Origin: Paractinoplanes bogorensis
Lineage (GTDB): Bacteria; Actinomycetota; Actinomycetes; Mycobacteriales; Micromonosporaceae
Direction: 5' to 3'
DNA length: 64,000 nucleotides
Assembly (NCBI RefSeq): GCF_018829635.1
Contig: NZ_JAHKKG010000021.1
Coordinates: 40,962-104,961 of the forward strand
Shown: piece by piece, positions 42,849 through 51,634 of the stretch
How the letters are laid out: every line of letters begins with the position of its first letter
Position numbering within the stretch: the first letter of the stretch is position 1
The notes under the pieces: generated by a model
What the model was told of the DNA's origin: nothing
Database searches by the model: none
What the model saw: the letters and a program-made list of their open reading frames with translations, nothing else
Program-made: the position numbers and the translations under genes

Positions 42849-44969
42849 TTGAGCGACGCCACCGTTCTTCAGCAGGAGATCGCGGTCGAGCAGGAGCACG
42901 TCGACCGCGTCTACGCCCGGCTCGCCGAGCTCCGCCGCGACGCCTCCCGCGCCGAGAAGGAGGGCTACCAGCTGGCCGGCGTCGGCACGTTCGGCGCGCT
43001 GGTGGAGCGGGACGCGATGGTGTTCCACGCCGCCCGCCGCCGGCACGCGCTCGACACCGAGCACGAGGGCCTGGTCTTCGGCCGCCTCGACCTGAACACC
43101 GGCGCCACCCACTACGTCGGCCGGATGGGCATCCGCGACGGCGAGTCGCAGCCGCTGGTCGTCGACTGGCGGGCCCCCGCCGCCGCCGCGTTCTATCAGG
43201 CCACCCCGGCCGCGCCGCTCGGCGTCGTCCGCCGCCGCATGATCCAGTCGAGCCGCGAGCGGGTCACCGGCATCGAGGACGACCTGCTCGACCCCGAGGC
43301 GGCACCGGCCGACATGCGCGTCGTCGGTGACGGCGCGCTGCTGGCCAGCCTGTCCAAGGCCACCGGGCACGGCATGCGCGACATCGTGGCGACCATCCAG
43401 CGCGAGCAGGACGAGGCGATCCGCTCCCCCGCGTCGGGCGTGACGATCGTGACCGGCGGCCCCGGCACCGGCAAGACCGCCGTGGCCCTGCACCGCGCGG
43501 CCTACCTGCTCTATTCCGACCGCAACCGGTTCGCCGGCGGCGGCATCCTGGTCGTCGGCCCGTCCGGCGTCTTCGTCGACTACATCGGCACTGTGCTGCC
43601 CTCCCTCGGCGAAGACACGGCCACCCTGCGCTCGCTCGGCTCACTCGTGCCCGGCTACGACGCCAAGCGGGTCGACCCGACCGACGTGGCCGCGATCAAG
43701 GGCTCCCTGCGGATGCGGCGGGTGCTCGAGCGGGCCTCGCACGACGCGGTCCCGGGCGGGCCCACCGAGCTGCGCCTGCTCTACCGCGGCACCCTGCTCC
43801 GGCTCGACCGCAACGACCTCGACCGCATCCGCCGGGCGGCGCTGCCCCGGGGTGCCCGGCGCAACGAGGTGCGCGGCCACGGCTTCGACCGGATCTTCAA
43901 CGAGCTGTGGTCACAGGCCCGGCAGCACAAGGTCACCGGCCTGCCCGAGAAGCCGGACTTCGAGGCCGAGCTGGCCGACCGGACGGACTTCCGCGAGTTC
44001 CTCAAGGCGTGGTGGCCCCGGTTCACCCCGATGCGCGTGCTTCGGTGGCTGTCCGAGCCGGGGCGTCTTCGCGCGTACGCGCAAGGACTGCTCTCGAAGG
44101 ACGAGATCTCCCGGCTGCAGGGGTCGTTCGACGCGCTCGCCACCGACGGCCCGACGATCGCCGACGTGGCCCTGCTCGACGAGCTGGACGAGCTGATGGG
44201 CCGCCCCCGCCAGGCCGCGCGCAAGACCAGGAACCCGTTCCACGTGCGCGACGGCATCCAGGAGCTGAGCACGGCCAACGAGCGGCAGGCGGCGGCCCGC
44301 GCCCAGCAGACGCAGCGCGACGAGGACTACCGCGAATACGCGCACGTGGTGGTCGACGAGGCGCAGGACGTCACGCCGATGCAGTGGCGGATGGTCGGGC
44401 GGCGCGGCTCGTACGCGTCGTGGACGATCGTCGGCGACCCGGCCCAGACCGCGTGGTCGGGCGACGCGGACGAACTCGAGCGGGCCCGTGACAAGGCCCT
44501 CGGCTCCCGCAAGCGCAACAGCTACGCGCTGACCACGAACTACCGCAACTCGTCGGAGATCTTCGCGGTGGCCGCTTCGGTGATCCGCCGGATCATGCCC
44601 GACCTGCCGCTGCCGACCGCCGTCCGCAGCACCGGGGTCGACCCGGTCGACCTGGTGACCGACGCCGCCCGGCTGCCCGATCTGGTCCGCGAGATCACCG
44701 AGAAGCAGCTGGCCGACGTCGACGGGACGATCGGGGTGATCACCCCGGTGCCCCGCCGCGACGAGATGGCGGCCTGGGTCAAGGGCCTGCCGGAACGGGT
44801 CCAGGTGGTCACGGCGCTGGAGGCCAAGGGCATGGAGTACGACGCGGTGGTGCTGGTCGAGCCGGGATCCCTGACCCGGAATCCGGCCGGCGTGCGCACC
44901 CTCTACGTCGCCCTGTCCCGGGCCACCCAGCGCCTGACCACCATCGGCACTCAGCACTGGCAGGACTGA
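42849..44969 (+). CDS. HelD-like RNA polymerase-associated ATPase
   Basis: A 706-residue superfamily 1 ATPase of the HelD/HelR group. The N-terminus is a long charged helical pair (EQEHVDRVYARLAELRRDASRAEKEGYQ) that in HelD enters RNA polymerase. Walker A is TGGPGTGKTAVALHRAAYLLY, Walker B VVVDEAQDVTPMQWRM, motif III GDPAQTAWSG, and motif VI LYVALSRATQRL. Such proteins free stalled RNA polymerase and, in some streptomycetes, protect against rifamycins. I see no rifamycin-associated element upstream. A TTG at 42849 is the likely start, with GGAAAGAGAG upstream. Confidence 0.87.
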   Translation: MSDATVLQQEIAVEQEHVDRVYARLAELRRDASRAEKEGYQLAGVGTFGALVERDAMVFHAARRRHALDTEHEGLVFGRLDLNTGATHYVGRMGIRDGESQPLVVDWRAPAAAAFYQATPAAPLGVVRRRMIQSSRERVTGIEDDLLDPEAAPADMRVVGDGALLASLSKATGHGMRDIVATIQREQDEAIRSPASGVTIVTGGPGTGKTAVALHRAAYLLYSDRNRFAGGGILVVGPSGVFVDYIGTVLPSLGEDTATLRSLGSLVPGYDAKRVDPTDVAAIKGSLRMRRVLERASHDAVPGGPTELRLLYRGTLLRLDRNDLDRIRRAALPRGARRNEVRGHGFDRIFNELWSQARQHKVTGLPEKPDFEAELADRTDFREFLKAWWPRFTPMRVLRWLSEPGRLRAYAQGLLSKDEISRLQGSFDALATDGPTIADVALLDELDELMGRPRQAARKTRNPFHVRDGIQELSTANERQAAARAQQTQRDEDYREYAHVVVDEAQDVTPMQWRMVGRRGSYASWTIVGDPAQTAWSGDADELERARDKALGSRKRNSYALTTNYRNSSEIFAVAASVIRRIMPDLPLPTAVRSTGVDPVDLVTDAARLPDLVREITEKQLADVDGTIGVITPVPRRDEMAAWVKGLPERVQVVTALEAKGMEYDAVVLVEPGSLTRNPAGVRTLYVALSRATQRLTTIGTQHWQD

Positions 44970-44973
44970 GGGT

Positions 44974-45933
44974 TTACGGGATGGGCACCGCCACGGCGTT
45001 GTAGGTCGTGGTCGGCGTGGGCGTGGTGGTGAACCGGGCGTTGGGCAGGTAGAACTTCTTGCCGTACTCGGCGATCGTGGTCGGCACGTCGAAGGAGTCG
45101 CTGCCCGTACGGGAAACGACCTTGCCCTTGGTGGCGTGCTTGTCGAGCGACACCTTGGCGATCACGTTGAGCCGGTTCTGCACGACGTAGAGCTGGTGGC
45201 CGCGGAGCCAGAGGCCGTCGCCGTTGACCACGGTCTCGGTGCCGTTCAGCTTGATCTCGGTGCTCCGGCCGTCGTAGCCGACCCGGAAGAGTTTGCCGAG
45301 GTTGGACTGCACCACGATCAGGGCGCGGCCGTCCGGCGTACGGGAAATGCCGTTGGCGTTGTTGCCCTCGGCGTACTGGATGTCGCCGGTCAACGGGACG
45401 GCGACCGGCGCCGACTTCAGGTCGAGAGGCAGTTTCCAGAGCACCGGGTTGGCCGAGTCGGTGAACCAGGCGGCGTCGCGGGTGAGCACGACGTCGTTGA
45501 TGAACCAGGCGGTGCTGCCCGGGGTCTTGAGCGTGTAGGACTTCAGCACCTGACCGCTCCGCAGGTCGATCACGCGGGCACTGCCGGCGCTGCCCCCGGC
45601 CACGAAGAGCCGGTTCCGGTCGATCTTGAGGCCGAGCGACGGGTTGCCGGCGCCGGGTCCTTCACTGAAGACCGACCCCTTTCCCGTACGCAGGTCGGCG
45701 CGATAGATGTCGCCGTCGACCCGGCTGCCGAAGTAGGCGTACGGCTTCGCGCCGATGGCGATGCCCTCGGGCTGGAAGCCTGCGGGCAGGGTGATCGTTT
45801 TTTCCTTGGCGCTGTGCGCTGCGGCCGGCGTCGCACCGGCGACCACGGCGAGCACCGTGGAGATGACAATCGCGAGGGTACGTCTGGACACGGAATCCCT
45901 TTCCAGGCGGAACTTGGCTGTCATCGGGTTCAT
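44974..45933 (-). CDS. Secreted beta-propeller (SMP-30/gluconolactonase-like) protein
   Basis: A 319-residue exported protein. A long basic start and hydrophobic core (RRTLAIVISTVLAVVAGATPAAAHS) form the signal. The body shows repeated strands such as GFQPEGIAIGAKPYAYFGSRVDGDIYRADLRTGKG, typical of SMP-30-type propellers; GISRTPDGRALIVVQ and NGDGLWLRGHQLYVVQNRLN are blade repeats. Enzyme activity is not established. ATG codons at 45933 and 45924 are both possible starts. Its 3' end converges on the HelD gene with 4 bases between them. Confidence 0.82.
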   Translation of the reverse strand: MNPMTAKFRLERDSVSRRTLAIVISTVLAVVAGATPAAAHSAKEKTITLPAGFQPEGIAIGAKPYAYFGSRVDGDIYRADLRTGKGSVFSEGPGAGNPSLGLKIDRNRLFVAGGSAGSARVIDLRSGQVLKSYTLKTPGSTAWFINDVVLTRDAAWFTDSANPVLWKLPLDLKSAPVAVPLTGDIQYAEGNNANGISRTPDGRALIVVQSNLGKLFRVGYDGRSTEIKLNGTETVVNGDGLWLRGHQLYVVQNRLNVIAKVSLDKHATKGKVVSRTGSDSFDVPTTIAEYGKKFYLPNARFTTTPTPTTTYNAVAVPIP

Positions 45934-46125
45934 ACCCCGATCACGGCCGCCTGGTTCGAATTCGGTCGAACCTCCGGATGGTGATTTTCGATCTCGTCAG
46001 CTATGGCGATCATCACACCCCAGGGGGCAAGATCTTCACACCGGTCACCGCGTGTGCCGACCTGCGACCTGGCCTCGGCTTGATCTCTACGCTTGGTGAC
46101 CATGTCATCACGGGAGGACAGAGCC

Positions 46126-46434
46126 ATGACCACGGTCATCCACCAGCCGAGGATCGCCTTCGACGGCGCCCGCGCGATCGTGCGCGCCGCGGGCAGCGCG
46201 CACTCCGAGGGCTTCGCCGCCCGCGTGCTGAGCCGGCTGGGCAGCGAGATGTACGGCCACTTCGCCGACACCCGGCAGCGGCTGCTCACCGCGCTGGTCG
46301 AGACCGGCGGCGACCGCTACGCGGCGGACGTCGAGACCGGTAAGTGGCGGGTGCACCTGGAAGACCTGCTCCGCAGCCGTCCCGAACTGGCCCACGAGGT
46401 CATGGAGCTGACCAACGACGGGTTCGTGGTCTGA
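46126..46434 (+). CDS. Small hypothetical protein
   Basis: A 102-residue soluble protein (MTTVIHQPRIAFDGARAIVRAAGSAHSEGFAARVLSRLGSEMYGHFADTRQRLLTAL) with a helical body and no known domain. GGGAGG lies ahead of the ATG at 46126. Two shorter upstream in-frame starts are less well placed. It is 52 bases upstream of the PfkB gene and may be cotranscribed. Function unknown. Confidence 0.65.
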   Translation: MTTVIHQPRIAFDGARAIVRAAGSAHSEGFAARVLSRLGSEMYGHFADTRQRLLTALVETGGDRYAADVETGKWRVHLEDLLRSRPELAHEVMELTNDGFVV

Positions 46435-46486
46435 TCTGCCGCCCCTTTTGTAGTAATCGACACCAACCGGGCGGTTAGCGGCAAGA

Positions 46487-47428
46487 ATGCCCTATATGGG
46501 CGACGCTCGGGTGATGGTCTTCGCGCCGGCACCACAACTCACGGTGACCATCGAACAACAGCACAACCAGGCGGAGCTGCATGTCCACCCCGGTGGGCAG
46601 GGCATCTGGCAGGCCCGCATGATCACCTCGCTCGGCGCCGAGGTGACGCTGTGCACGGCTATCGGCGGTGAGGTCGGCCGTGTGCTCAAGCCGTTGCTCG
46701 ACTTCAAGGGCGTCCAGCTGCGCACGGTTCCCCGCGAGAGCGGCAGCGGCTGGTACGTGCACGACCGCCGCAACGGCAAGCGCCAGGAACTCGCCGAGCA
46801 TCCCGGCGCCCCGTTCACCCGGCACGAGCTGGACGAGCTCTACAACCTCGCGCTGGCCGAGGGCCTGCGAGCCGGCAACGCCATCCTGAGCGGGCCGGCC
46901 CACCCGTCGGTGATCCGGCCCGACGTCTACGGACGGCTCGCCCACGACCTGCGGGCGCACGGCTGCCGCGTGATCGCCGACCTGTCCGGCGACCACCTCA
47001 AGGCGGTGCTCGAGGCCGGCCTGCACGTGGTCAAGGTCAGCCACGAGGAGCTGCTCCGGGACGGCATGATCAAGGACGCCTCCGAGAAGTCGCTCACCGA
47101 GGCGCTGGTCAAGCTGCACGAGGACGGCGCCGAGGCGGCCCTGCTGTCCCGGGCCGACGCGGGCGCGCTGGCGCTCTTCAACGACCAGATCTATCGGGTC
47201 GGCGTCCCGAAGCTCTCGATCGCCGACCACCGCGGAGCGGGCGACTCGATGACCGCCGGGGTGGCCGCCGTGCTGGCCCGGGGCGGCGAGATGACCCAGG
47301 CGGTCCGCACCGGGGCGGCCGCCGGCGCCCTCAACGTCACCCGGCACGGACTCGGCACGGGACATCTGGACGCCGTCCAGGTGCTCACCGAGCGGGTCAA
47401 GCTCACCCCTCTCAAGAAGGCGACATGA
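46487..47428 (+). CDS. PfkB-family sugar kinase (1-phosphofructokinase-like)
   Basis: A 313-residue ribokinase-fold enzyme. HPGGQGIWQARMITSLGAEVTLCTAIGGEVG is the substrate region and DHRGAGDSMTAGVAAVLARG holds the anion hole and catalytic Asp of the second PfkB signature. The form most resembles the 1-phosphofructokinase/hexose-kinase branch. The phosphorylated sugar is unknown. Its stop overlaps the surE start (ATGA), implying joint synthesis. Confidence 0.88.
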   Translation: MPYMGDARVMVFAPAPQLTVTIEQQHNQAELHVHPGGQGIWQARMITSLGAEVTLCTAIGGEVGRVLKPLLDFKGVQLRTVPRESGSGWYVHDRRNGKRQELAEHPGAPFTRHELDELYNLALAEGLRAGNAILSGPAHPSVIRPDVYGRLAHDLRAHGCRVIADLSGDHLKAVLEAGLHVVKVSHEELLRDGMIKDASEKSLTEALVKLHEDGAEAALLSRADAGALALFNDQIYRVGVPKLSIADHRGAGDSMTAGVAAVLARGGEMTQAVRTGAAAGALNVTRHGLGTGHLDAVQVLTERVKLTPLKKAT

Positions 47429-48264
47429 CGAGAATCCTGGTCACCAACGACGACGGCATCGATGCGCCCGGTCTGCGCTGGCTGGCGCGGGCGGCGGCCC
47501 GGGAGGGGCACGACGTCGTGGTCGCCGCGCCGATCACCGAGGCCAGCGGCAGCAGCGCCGCGATGACCGCGGTCGAGGAACACGGCAAGATCATCCTGCA
47601 CAAGCGTGAGCTGCCCCACGCCAAACACATTCCCGCGTACGCGGTGGCCGCCTCACCGGCCTACATCGTGCTGCTGGCCCTGCGGGAGGCGTTCGGCGAG
47701 GCGCCGCAGATGATCTTCTCGGGGATCAACCGGGGCGCCAACGCGGGCGCCGCGGTCGTCCACTCGGGCACGGTCGGGGCCACGCTGACCGGCTCGTACG
47801 CGGGCCTGCACGGGCTGGCCGTCTCACTCGACGTGCTCTCACCGCGCGCCTCGACCTCGCGCAGCGGGGGTGCCGCGCTGGCCGCCCTCGACCACGAGGA
47901 GGACGAGAAGCGGCACTGGGGCAGCGCCGCCGACCTGGCCGTGCGGCTGGTGCCGACGCTGCTGCACACACCGCCCGGCACGATCTTCAACCTCAACGTG
48001 CCCGACCTGCACCTGGACGGGATCCGCGGGCTGCGGCGGGCCTCGCTGGCCCAGTTCGGGCAGGTGCAGGTGAGCATCGCCGAGGCCGGGGAGGGCTTCG
48101 TGCGTACGGCCGTGCAGGCGGCCGACGACACGCTCGAGCCGGACACCGACCTGGCCGCGCTGGCCGAGCACTTCGCGGTGGTCACGCCGATCCGGCCGCC
48201 GCACGAGATGACCGAGGTCAAGATCAATCTCGAGTCGATCCAGGTGCACGCTCCGGCACTGTGA
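47425..48264 (+). CDS. surE: 5'/3'-nucleotidase SurE
   Basis: A 279-residue metal-dependent nucleoside monophosphate phosphatase. The N-terminal ILVTNDDGIDAPGL gives the acidic metal ligands, SGINRGANAG the conserved Asn and glycine loop, and VHSGTVGAT the family signature. Many SurE proteins also act on polyphosphate. It is coupled to the PfkB kinase, an unusual pairing that hints at a nucleotide or sugar-phosphate salvage step. A strong hairpin follows. Confidence 0.92.
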   Translation: MTRILVTNDDGIDAPGLRWLARAAAREGHDVVVAAPITEASGSSAAMTAVEEHGKIILHKRELPHAKHIPAYAVAASPAYIVLLALREAFGEAPQMIFSGINRGANAGAAVVHSGTVGATLTGSYAGLHGLAVSLDVLSPRASTSRSGGAALAALDHEEDEKRHWGSAADLAVRLVPTLLHTPPGTIFNLNVPDLHLDGIRGLRRASLAQFGQVQVSIAEAGEGFVRTAVQAADDTLEPDTDLAALAEHFAVVTPIRPPHEMTEVKINLESIQVHAPAL

Positions 48265-48277
48265 TTCCTGATACGAA

Positions 48278-48308
48278 AAAGGCCGGCCCCGCGCGGGGGC
48301 CGGCCTTT
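48278..48308. terminator. Bidirectional terminator after surE
   Basis: AAAGGCCGGCCCC (48278-48290) pairs with GGGGCCGGCCTTT, with an A-run before and T-run after. It separates surE from the converging STAS gene. Confidence 0.9.
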
Positions 48309-48323
48309 CGTCAGTCTTGGGGC

Positions 48324-48680
48324 TCAGGACACCATCGGAAGGACGGCGTCGGCCTCGCCGTAGGGCTGAGGGTTGCCGAACAGGCCGAGCAGGCCGGTCA
48401 CCCACAACTGGCGGTGCGCGAACCGGCTGGGCCGGGTGACGATCAGCTTCACCTCGCTGACCTGCGCGAGCTGGAACGCGGCGACAAGCGCGCTGATGCC
48501 CACGGAGTCGATGAAGCTTACGTTCTGCAGATTGAGCTCGATGCGAGCGAGATGCCCGGTGGCCAGCTGAGCCGCCACGGCCTCACGGATCTCGTACGCG
48601 TTTTCGACGTCGATCTCGCCGCTCGGCGAGACCTCCACCACGTCGTCGGCAAGCGTCGACGTCATTATCGACAGCGTCAC
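48324..48680 (-). CDS. STAS-domain anti-sigma factor antagonist
   Basis: A 118-residue SpoIIAA-like protein. VVEVSPSGEIDVENAYEIREAV is the first strand-helix, and VSFIDSVGISALVAAFQLA contains the Ser that is phosphorylated by the partner anti-sigma kinase. Unphosphorylated protein would bind that kinase and free a sigma factor. No kinase or sigma gene is adjacent. The GTG at 48680 has GGAGGG six bases upstream and is preferred to a GTG five codons earlier. Confidence 0.87.
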   Translation of the reverse strand: MTLSIMTSTLADDVVEVSPSGEIDVENAYEIREAVAAQLATGHLARIELNLQNVSFIDSVGISALVAAFQLAQVSEVKLIVTRPSRFAHRQLWVTGLLGLFGNPQPYGEADAVLPMVS

Positions 48681-48802
48681 GCCAAATCCCTCCACCCGCC
48701 CGGAATTTCCGAGCGTCGTTCCTGCACCCGAGCCGCCCCGGGGCGATCCCAGTTCGCCCAGCGCGACTCGTGCGTCGGGGGCGGTCGAGACTGCCCCCGA
48801 TA

Positions 48803-48840
48803 GGTTCGGTGAAACTGACCGAAAGGTTAGGCACCGAACC
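48803..48840. promoter_or_regulatory. 9-bp inverted repeat in a 360-base intergenic region
   Basis: GGTTCGGTG (48803-48811) and CACCGAACC (48832-48840) are perfect arms around 20 bases. The region 48696-49055 lies between the STAS gene and a divergent membrane protein gene and holds no gene. The repeat may be an operator or an RNA leader structure. Confidence 0.4.
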
Positions 48841-48933
48841 TGTCAGACACCTGAGTGCCTCGTGTGAACCGGGTCAAGAGTACCGGGGCACGGCAACTCG
48901 TTTCCGAAACGTGATGACGTCCACAGCGGACAC

Positions 48934-48959
48934 GTTTGCTGAACGACGGCCGTGGGCAC
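48934..48959 (+). promoter_or_regulatory. Possible stress-type (SigB-like) promoter
   Basis: GTTTGC, 14 bases, then GGGCAC resembles the GTTT-N14-16-GGGTAT pattern of actinomycete SigB-group sigma factors. It lies 97 bases upstream of the small membrane protein gene. The match is approximate. Confidence 0.3.
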
Positions 48960-49055
48960 GGTTAACCAGGGTTGTTGAGCCGCAGGTCGGTGCGCCCAGG
49001 TCTTCACCGTCCTGGACAACCCTCATAGATCGGCGAGTGCGGGAGGTAACTGAAG

Positions 49056-49451
49056 ATGTTCTCCAGCAAGAGCAAGACGGAGCAGACGGCCGCGCAGGCC
49101 TGGGACTATCTGTCTGCTGCCATGTCGGCAGCGGGCGACACCGCGAAGGACACCGGCGACAAAGCGGCCAAGCTGGCCGGCAAGGCGAGTGATCAGGGTC
49201 ACAAGCTCGCCGGTAAGGCCGGCGGCAAGGCCGACGTCGCCTGGGGCCGGGCCAACGCCGCGGCGGCCGCCCTGGCCGGGCGCAAGCCGTCCACGCCGTG
49301 GGCCCTGATCATCGGAGTCGGTCTGCTCGGTGTCGCGGTCGGTTACGCCGTCGCGACCTCGGCCCGGGCCGCCCTCGAGAAGCAGGCCGAGCAGGACGAG
49401 CTCGAGCTGGCCGAGACGGCGGTCGTGGTCACCCCGACCTACGACGACTGA
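49056..49451 (+). CDS. Small membrane protein with an Ala/Lys-rich N-terminal helix
   Basis: A 131-residue protein. Residues 1-75 form an Ala-, Lys- and Asp-rich helix (TAKDTGDKAAKLAGKASDQGHKLAGKAGGKADVAW) like YtxH/CsbD-type stress proteins; one membrane helix follows (WALIIGVGLLGVAVGYAVATSA), then an acidic tail. The function is unknown; a stress role is suggested by the composition and the SigB-like promoter. GGGAGG precedes the ATG. Confidence 0.75.
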   Translation: MFSSKSKTEQTAAQAWDYLSAAMSAAGDTAKDTGDKAAKLAGKASDQGHKLAGKAGGKADVAWGRANAAAAALAGRKPSTPWALIIGVGLLGVAVGYAVATSARAALEKQAEQDELELAETAVVVTPTYDD

Positions 49452-49461
49452 CCAGCTCTTC

Positions 49462-49493
49462 TTCTCCGGGCGGCCGCTGTGCCGCCCGGAGAA
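49462..49493 (+). terminator. Terminator hairpin after the small membrane protein
   Basis: TTCTCCGGGCGGC (49462-49474), loop CGCTGT, GCCGCCCGGAGAA (49481-49493): a perfect 13-bp stem 10 bases past the stop codon. Confidence 0.85.
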
Positions 49494-49522
49494 TTGTCGT
49501 ACCGGACTTCTAGGCTCGGGGT

Positions 49523-50098
49523 ATGGAGGCACAGTTCTTCGATACCCCGGCCGAGCTGCGCGCGTGGTTCGAGCAGCATCACGAGTCCGCGCCCGAGCTG
49601 TTCGTCGGGTATTGGAAGAAGGGCTCCGGGCGCATCGGCGTGACCCATCCGCAGGCGATCGAGCAGGCGCTGTGCTTCGGCTGGATCGACAGCATCGGCC
49701 GCAGCATCGACAACGACAGCTATCAGGTGCGTTTCACGCCGCGCCGCAAGGGCAGTGTGTGGAGCGCGGTCAACATCGCCAAGATCGCCGAGCTGACCGA
49801 GGCGGGCCTGATGGCGCCGGCCGGGTTGCACGCGTTCGAGCAACGCAGGCCCGACCGGGTCGCCGTCTATTCGTACGAGCAGCCGGCCGACGCCGTGTTC
49901 GACGACGCCCAGACCGCCCGGTTCCGGGCCGAGGGTGCCGCCTGGGAGTGGTTCTCGGCCCAGACTCCCTCCTATCGGCGGGCGGCCGTGCACTGGGTGG
50001 TCAGCGCCAAGCGCGCCGACACCCGGGAGCGCCGCCTGACCCAGCTCATCACCGATTCGGCCGCGGGCCGAAAGGTGCCCCCTCTGACCCCCCGCTGA
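49523..50098 (+). CDS. YdeI/OmpD-associated family protein
   Basis: A 191-residue protein of the YdeI/OmdA group: FFDTPAELRAWFEQHHESAPELFVGYWKKGSGRIGVTHPQAIEQALCFGWIDS, then FTPRRKGSVWSAVNIAKIAELTEAGLM and a DUF1801-like helical end. In Salmonella and E. coli relatives are linked to peptide and polymyxin resistance, but the molecular role is unclear. It is single and cytoplasmic. The ATG at 49523 opens the conserved domain. Confidence 0.88.
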   Translation: MEAQFFDTPAELRAWFEQHHESAPELFVGYWKKGSGRIGVTHPQAIEQALCFGWIDSIGRSIDNDSYQVRFTPRRKGSVWSAVNIAKIAELTEAGLMAPAGLHAFEQRRPDRVAVYSYEQPADAVFDDAQTARFRAEGAAWEWFSAQTPSYRRAAVHWVVSAKRADTRERRLTQLITDSAAGRKVPPLTPR

Positions 50099-50169
50099 CG
50101 GCTCGCTCTAGGTACAGTTTCGCCGTCGCTCTCCTGTGGCTCCGCCACCCGATTAGATAAGGTCCGTTG

Positions 50170-51591
50170 GTGCTCACTGCCGGCCACCTCCTCGGCAACC
50201 GATACCGGTTGGACGAGCGCATCGCCACAGGCGGGATGGGTGACGTCTGGCGCGGCACCGATGTCGTGCTGGGCCGCGTCATCGCCGTCAAGGTGCTGCG
50301 CGCCAACATGATGGCCGACCCCGAGTTCGCCGCCCGCTTCTACGGCGAGGCGCGGATGATGGCCGCCTTCCGCCACCCCGGCGTGGTCGAGGTCTACGAC
50401 TACGCGAGCGCCACCGAGGGCGGCGGCGACGAGGGCGTGGCCTATCTGGTGATGGCCTACGTCGAGGGCGAGCCGCTGTCGACCCGGGTCAAGCAGGGCC
50501 CGATGCCGGTCACCGAGGTCATGTCGATCGTGGCGCAGGCGGCCGAGGCGCTGCACGCCGCCCACGAAAATGGCACGGTCCACCGCGACGTCAAACCGGG
50601 CAACCTGATCGTCAAGCCCAACGGCACCGTCGTCCTGGTCGACTTCGGCGTGGCCCGCTCGGCCGCCGTGACCAGCGTGACGGCGGTCAACGCGATCGTC
50701 GGCACCGCGCTCTACATGGCGCCCGAGCAGGTCGCCAAGGGCAACGTCTCGGCCGCCACCGACATCTACGCGCTGGGCGCGGTGGCCTACCACTGCATCG
50801 CCGGCGAGCCACCGTTCGACGGCGACAACGCGCTGCAGGTCGCGCTGCGCCACCTCGAGGACGACCCCGAGCCGCTGCCCGAGCACGTGCCGGCCGACGT
50901 ACGGGAACTCATTCAGCGGGCGATGGCCAAGCAGCCGGCCGACCGGTTCGCCACGGCGGCGGAGTTCGCCGAGGCCGCGTTCGCCGCGGCCGGCCCGCTC
51001 GACTGGAAGAGGCTGACCGGCACGTCGATGGTCGCCCCGCTCAGCCCGGCCGCGCCCACCCGCGCCGTGCCGGTCCCCCGCGACCTGCCGCCGCCGCTCT
51101 CCCCGGCCACCGCGGCCGGCACCGCGCTGACCAACACCGGGATCACCGCCAAGAAGCCGCCGCGCAGCCAGACCGCGCTGCTCATCGGTGTCATCGCCCT
51201 GCTCGTGCTGGCCGGCGGCATGGCCTTCGCGATCGCCCTGCGTCCGACCGACAACAAGAACACGGTGGAGAACTCCGGGCCGGGCGTCGTGCCCTCGCAG
51301 ACGGCCGACGACACCACGGCCGACCCCACCACCGCGCCGAGCGAGGTAAGCACCACCACGCACTCCCCGACCCGGGGCAACCAGCCGACGCGCACGCAGA
51401 GCCCGACCCCGTCGGCCACGCCGTCCGCGACCCCGTCGGCCACGCCCACGCGCACGCCGACCCTGCGGCCGACGACCACGGCGCCCCCGCCCCCGACCAC
51501 GACGGCCCCACCGCCCCCGACCACGACGGCGCCACCGCCCCCGACCACGGCCGACCCGGGCGGCGACGGTGGGGCCGCGAACGTGCCGTAA
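50170..51591 (+). CDS. Membrane-bound Ser/Thr protein kinase (PknB-type)
   Basis: A 473-residue Hanks-type kinase. The ATP site is IATGGMGDVWRG with the Lys in IAVKVL, the catalytic loop is HRDVKPGN, the metal Asp is in VDFGVARSA, and the APE motif is YMAPEQ. A juxtamembrane linker, a membrane helix (TALLIGVIALLVLAGGMAFAIAL) and an external Thr/Pro-rich tail with several PPPPTTTA units follow. The tail lacks PASTA domains and may thread through the cell wall as a spacer or O-glycosylated stalk. Start GTG 50170, with a TTG one codon upstream as alternative. Confidence 0.92.
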   Translation: MLTAGHLLGNRYRLDERIATGGMGDVWRGTDVVLGRVIAVKVLRANMMADPEFAARFYGEARMMAAFRHPGVVEVYDYASATEGGGDEGVAYLVMAYVEGEPLSTRVKQGPMPVTEVMSIVAQAAEALHAAHENGTVHRDVKPGNLIVKPNGTVVLVDFGVARSAAVTSVTAVNAIVGTALYMAPEQVAKGNVSAATDIYALGAVAYHCIAGEPPFDGDNALQVALRHLEDDPEPLPEHVPADVRELIQRAMAKQPADRFATAAEFAEAAFAAAGPLDWKRLTGTSMVAPLSPAAPTRAVPVPRDLPPPLSPATAAGTALTNTGITAKKPPRSQTALLIGVIALLVLAGGMAFAIALRPTDNKNTVENSGPGVVPSQTADDTTADPTTAPSEVSTTTHSPTRGNQPTRTQSPTPSATPSATPSATPTRTPTLRPTTTAPPPPTTTAPPPPTTTAPPPPTTADPGGDGGAANVP

Positions 51592-51603
51592 GGCCGCTTG
51601 ACT

Positions 51604-51618
51604 CTGACACCGTGTCAG
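51604..51618 (+). promoter_or_regulatory. Perfect palindromic operator CTGACAC-C-GTGTCAG
   Basis: The 15-bp palindrome directly follows TTGACT (51598-51603), a good -35 hexamer, so the operator lies in the long -35/-10 spacer as in MerR-controlled promoters. It is 17 bases before the MerR gene start. Confidence 0.7.
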
Positions 51619-51634
51619 GCCGGAAGGTGATCCC

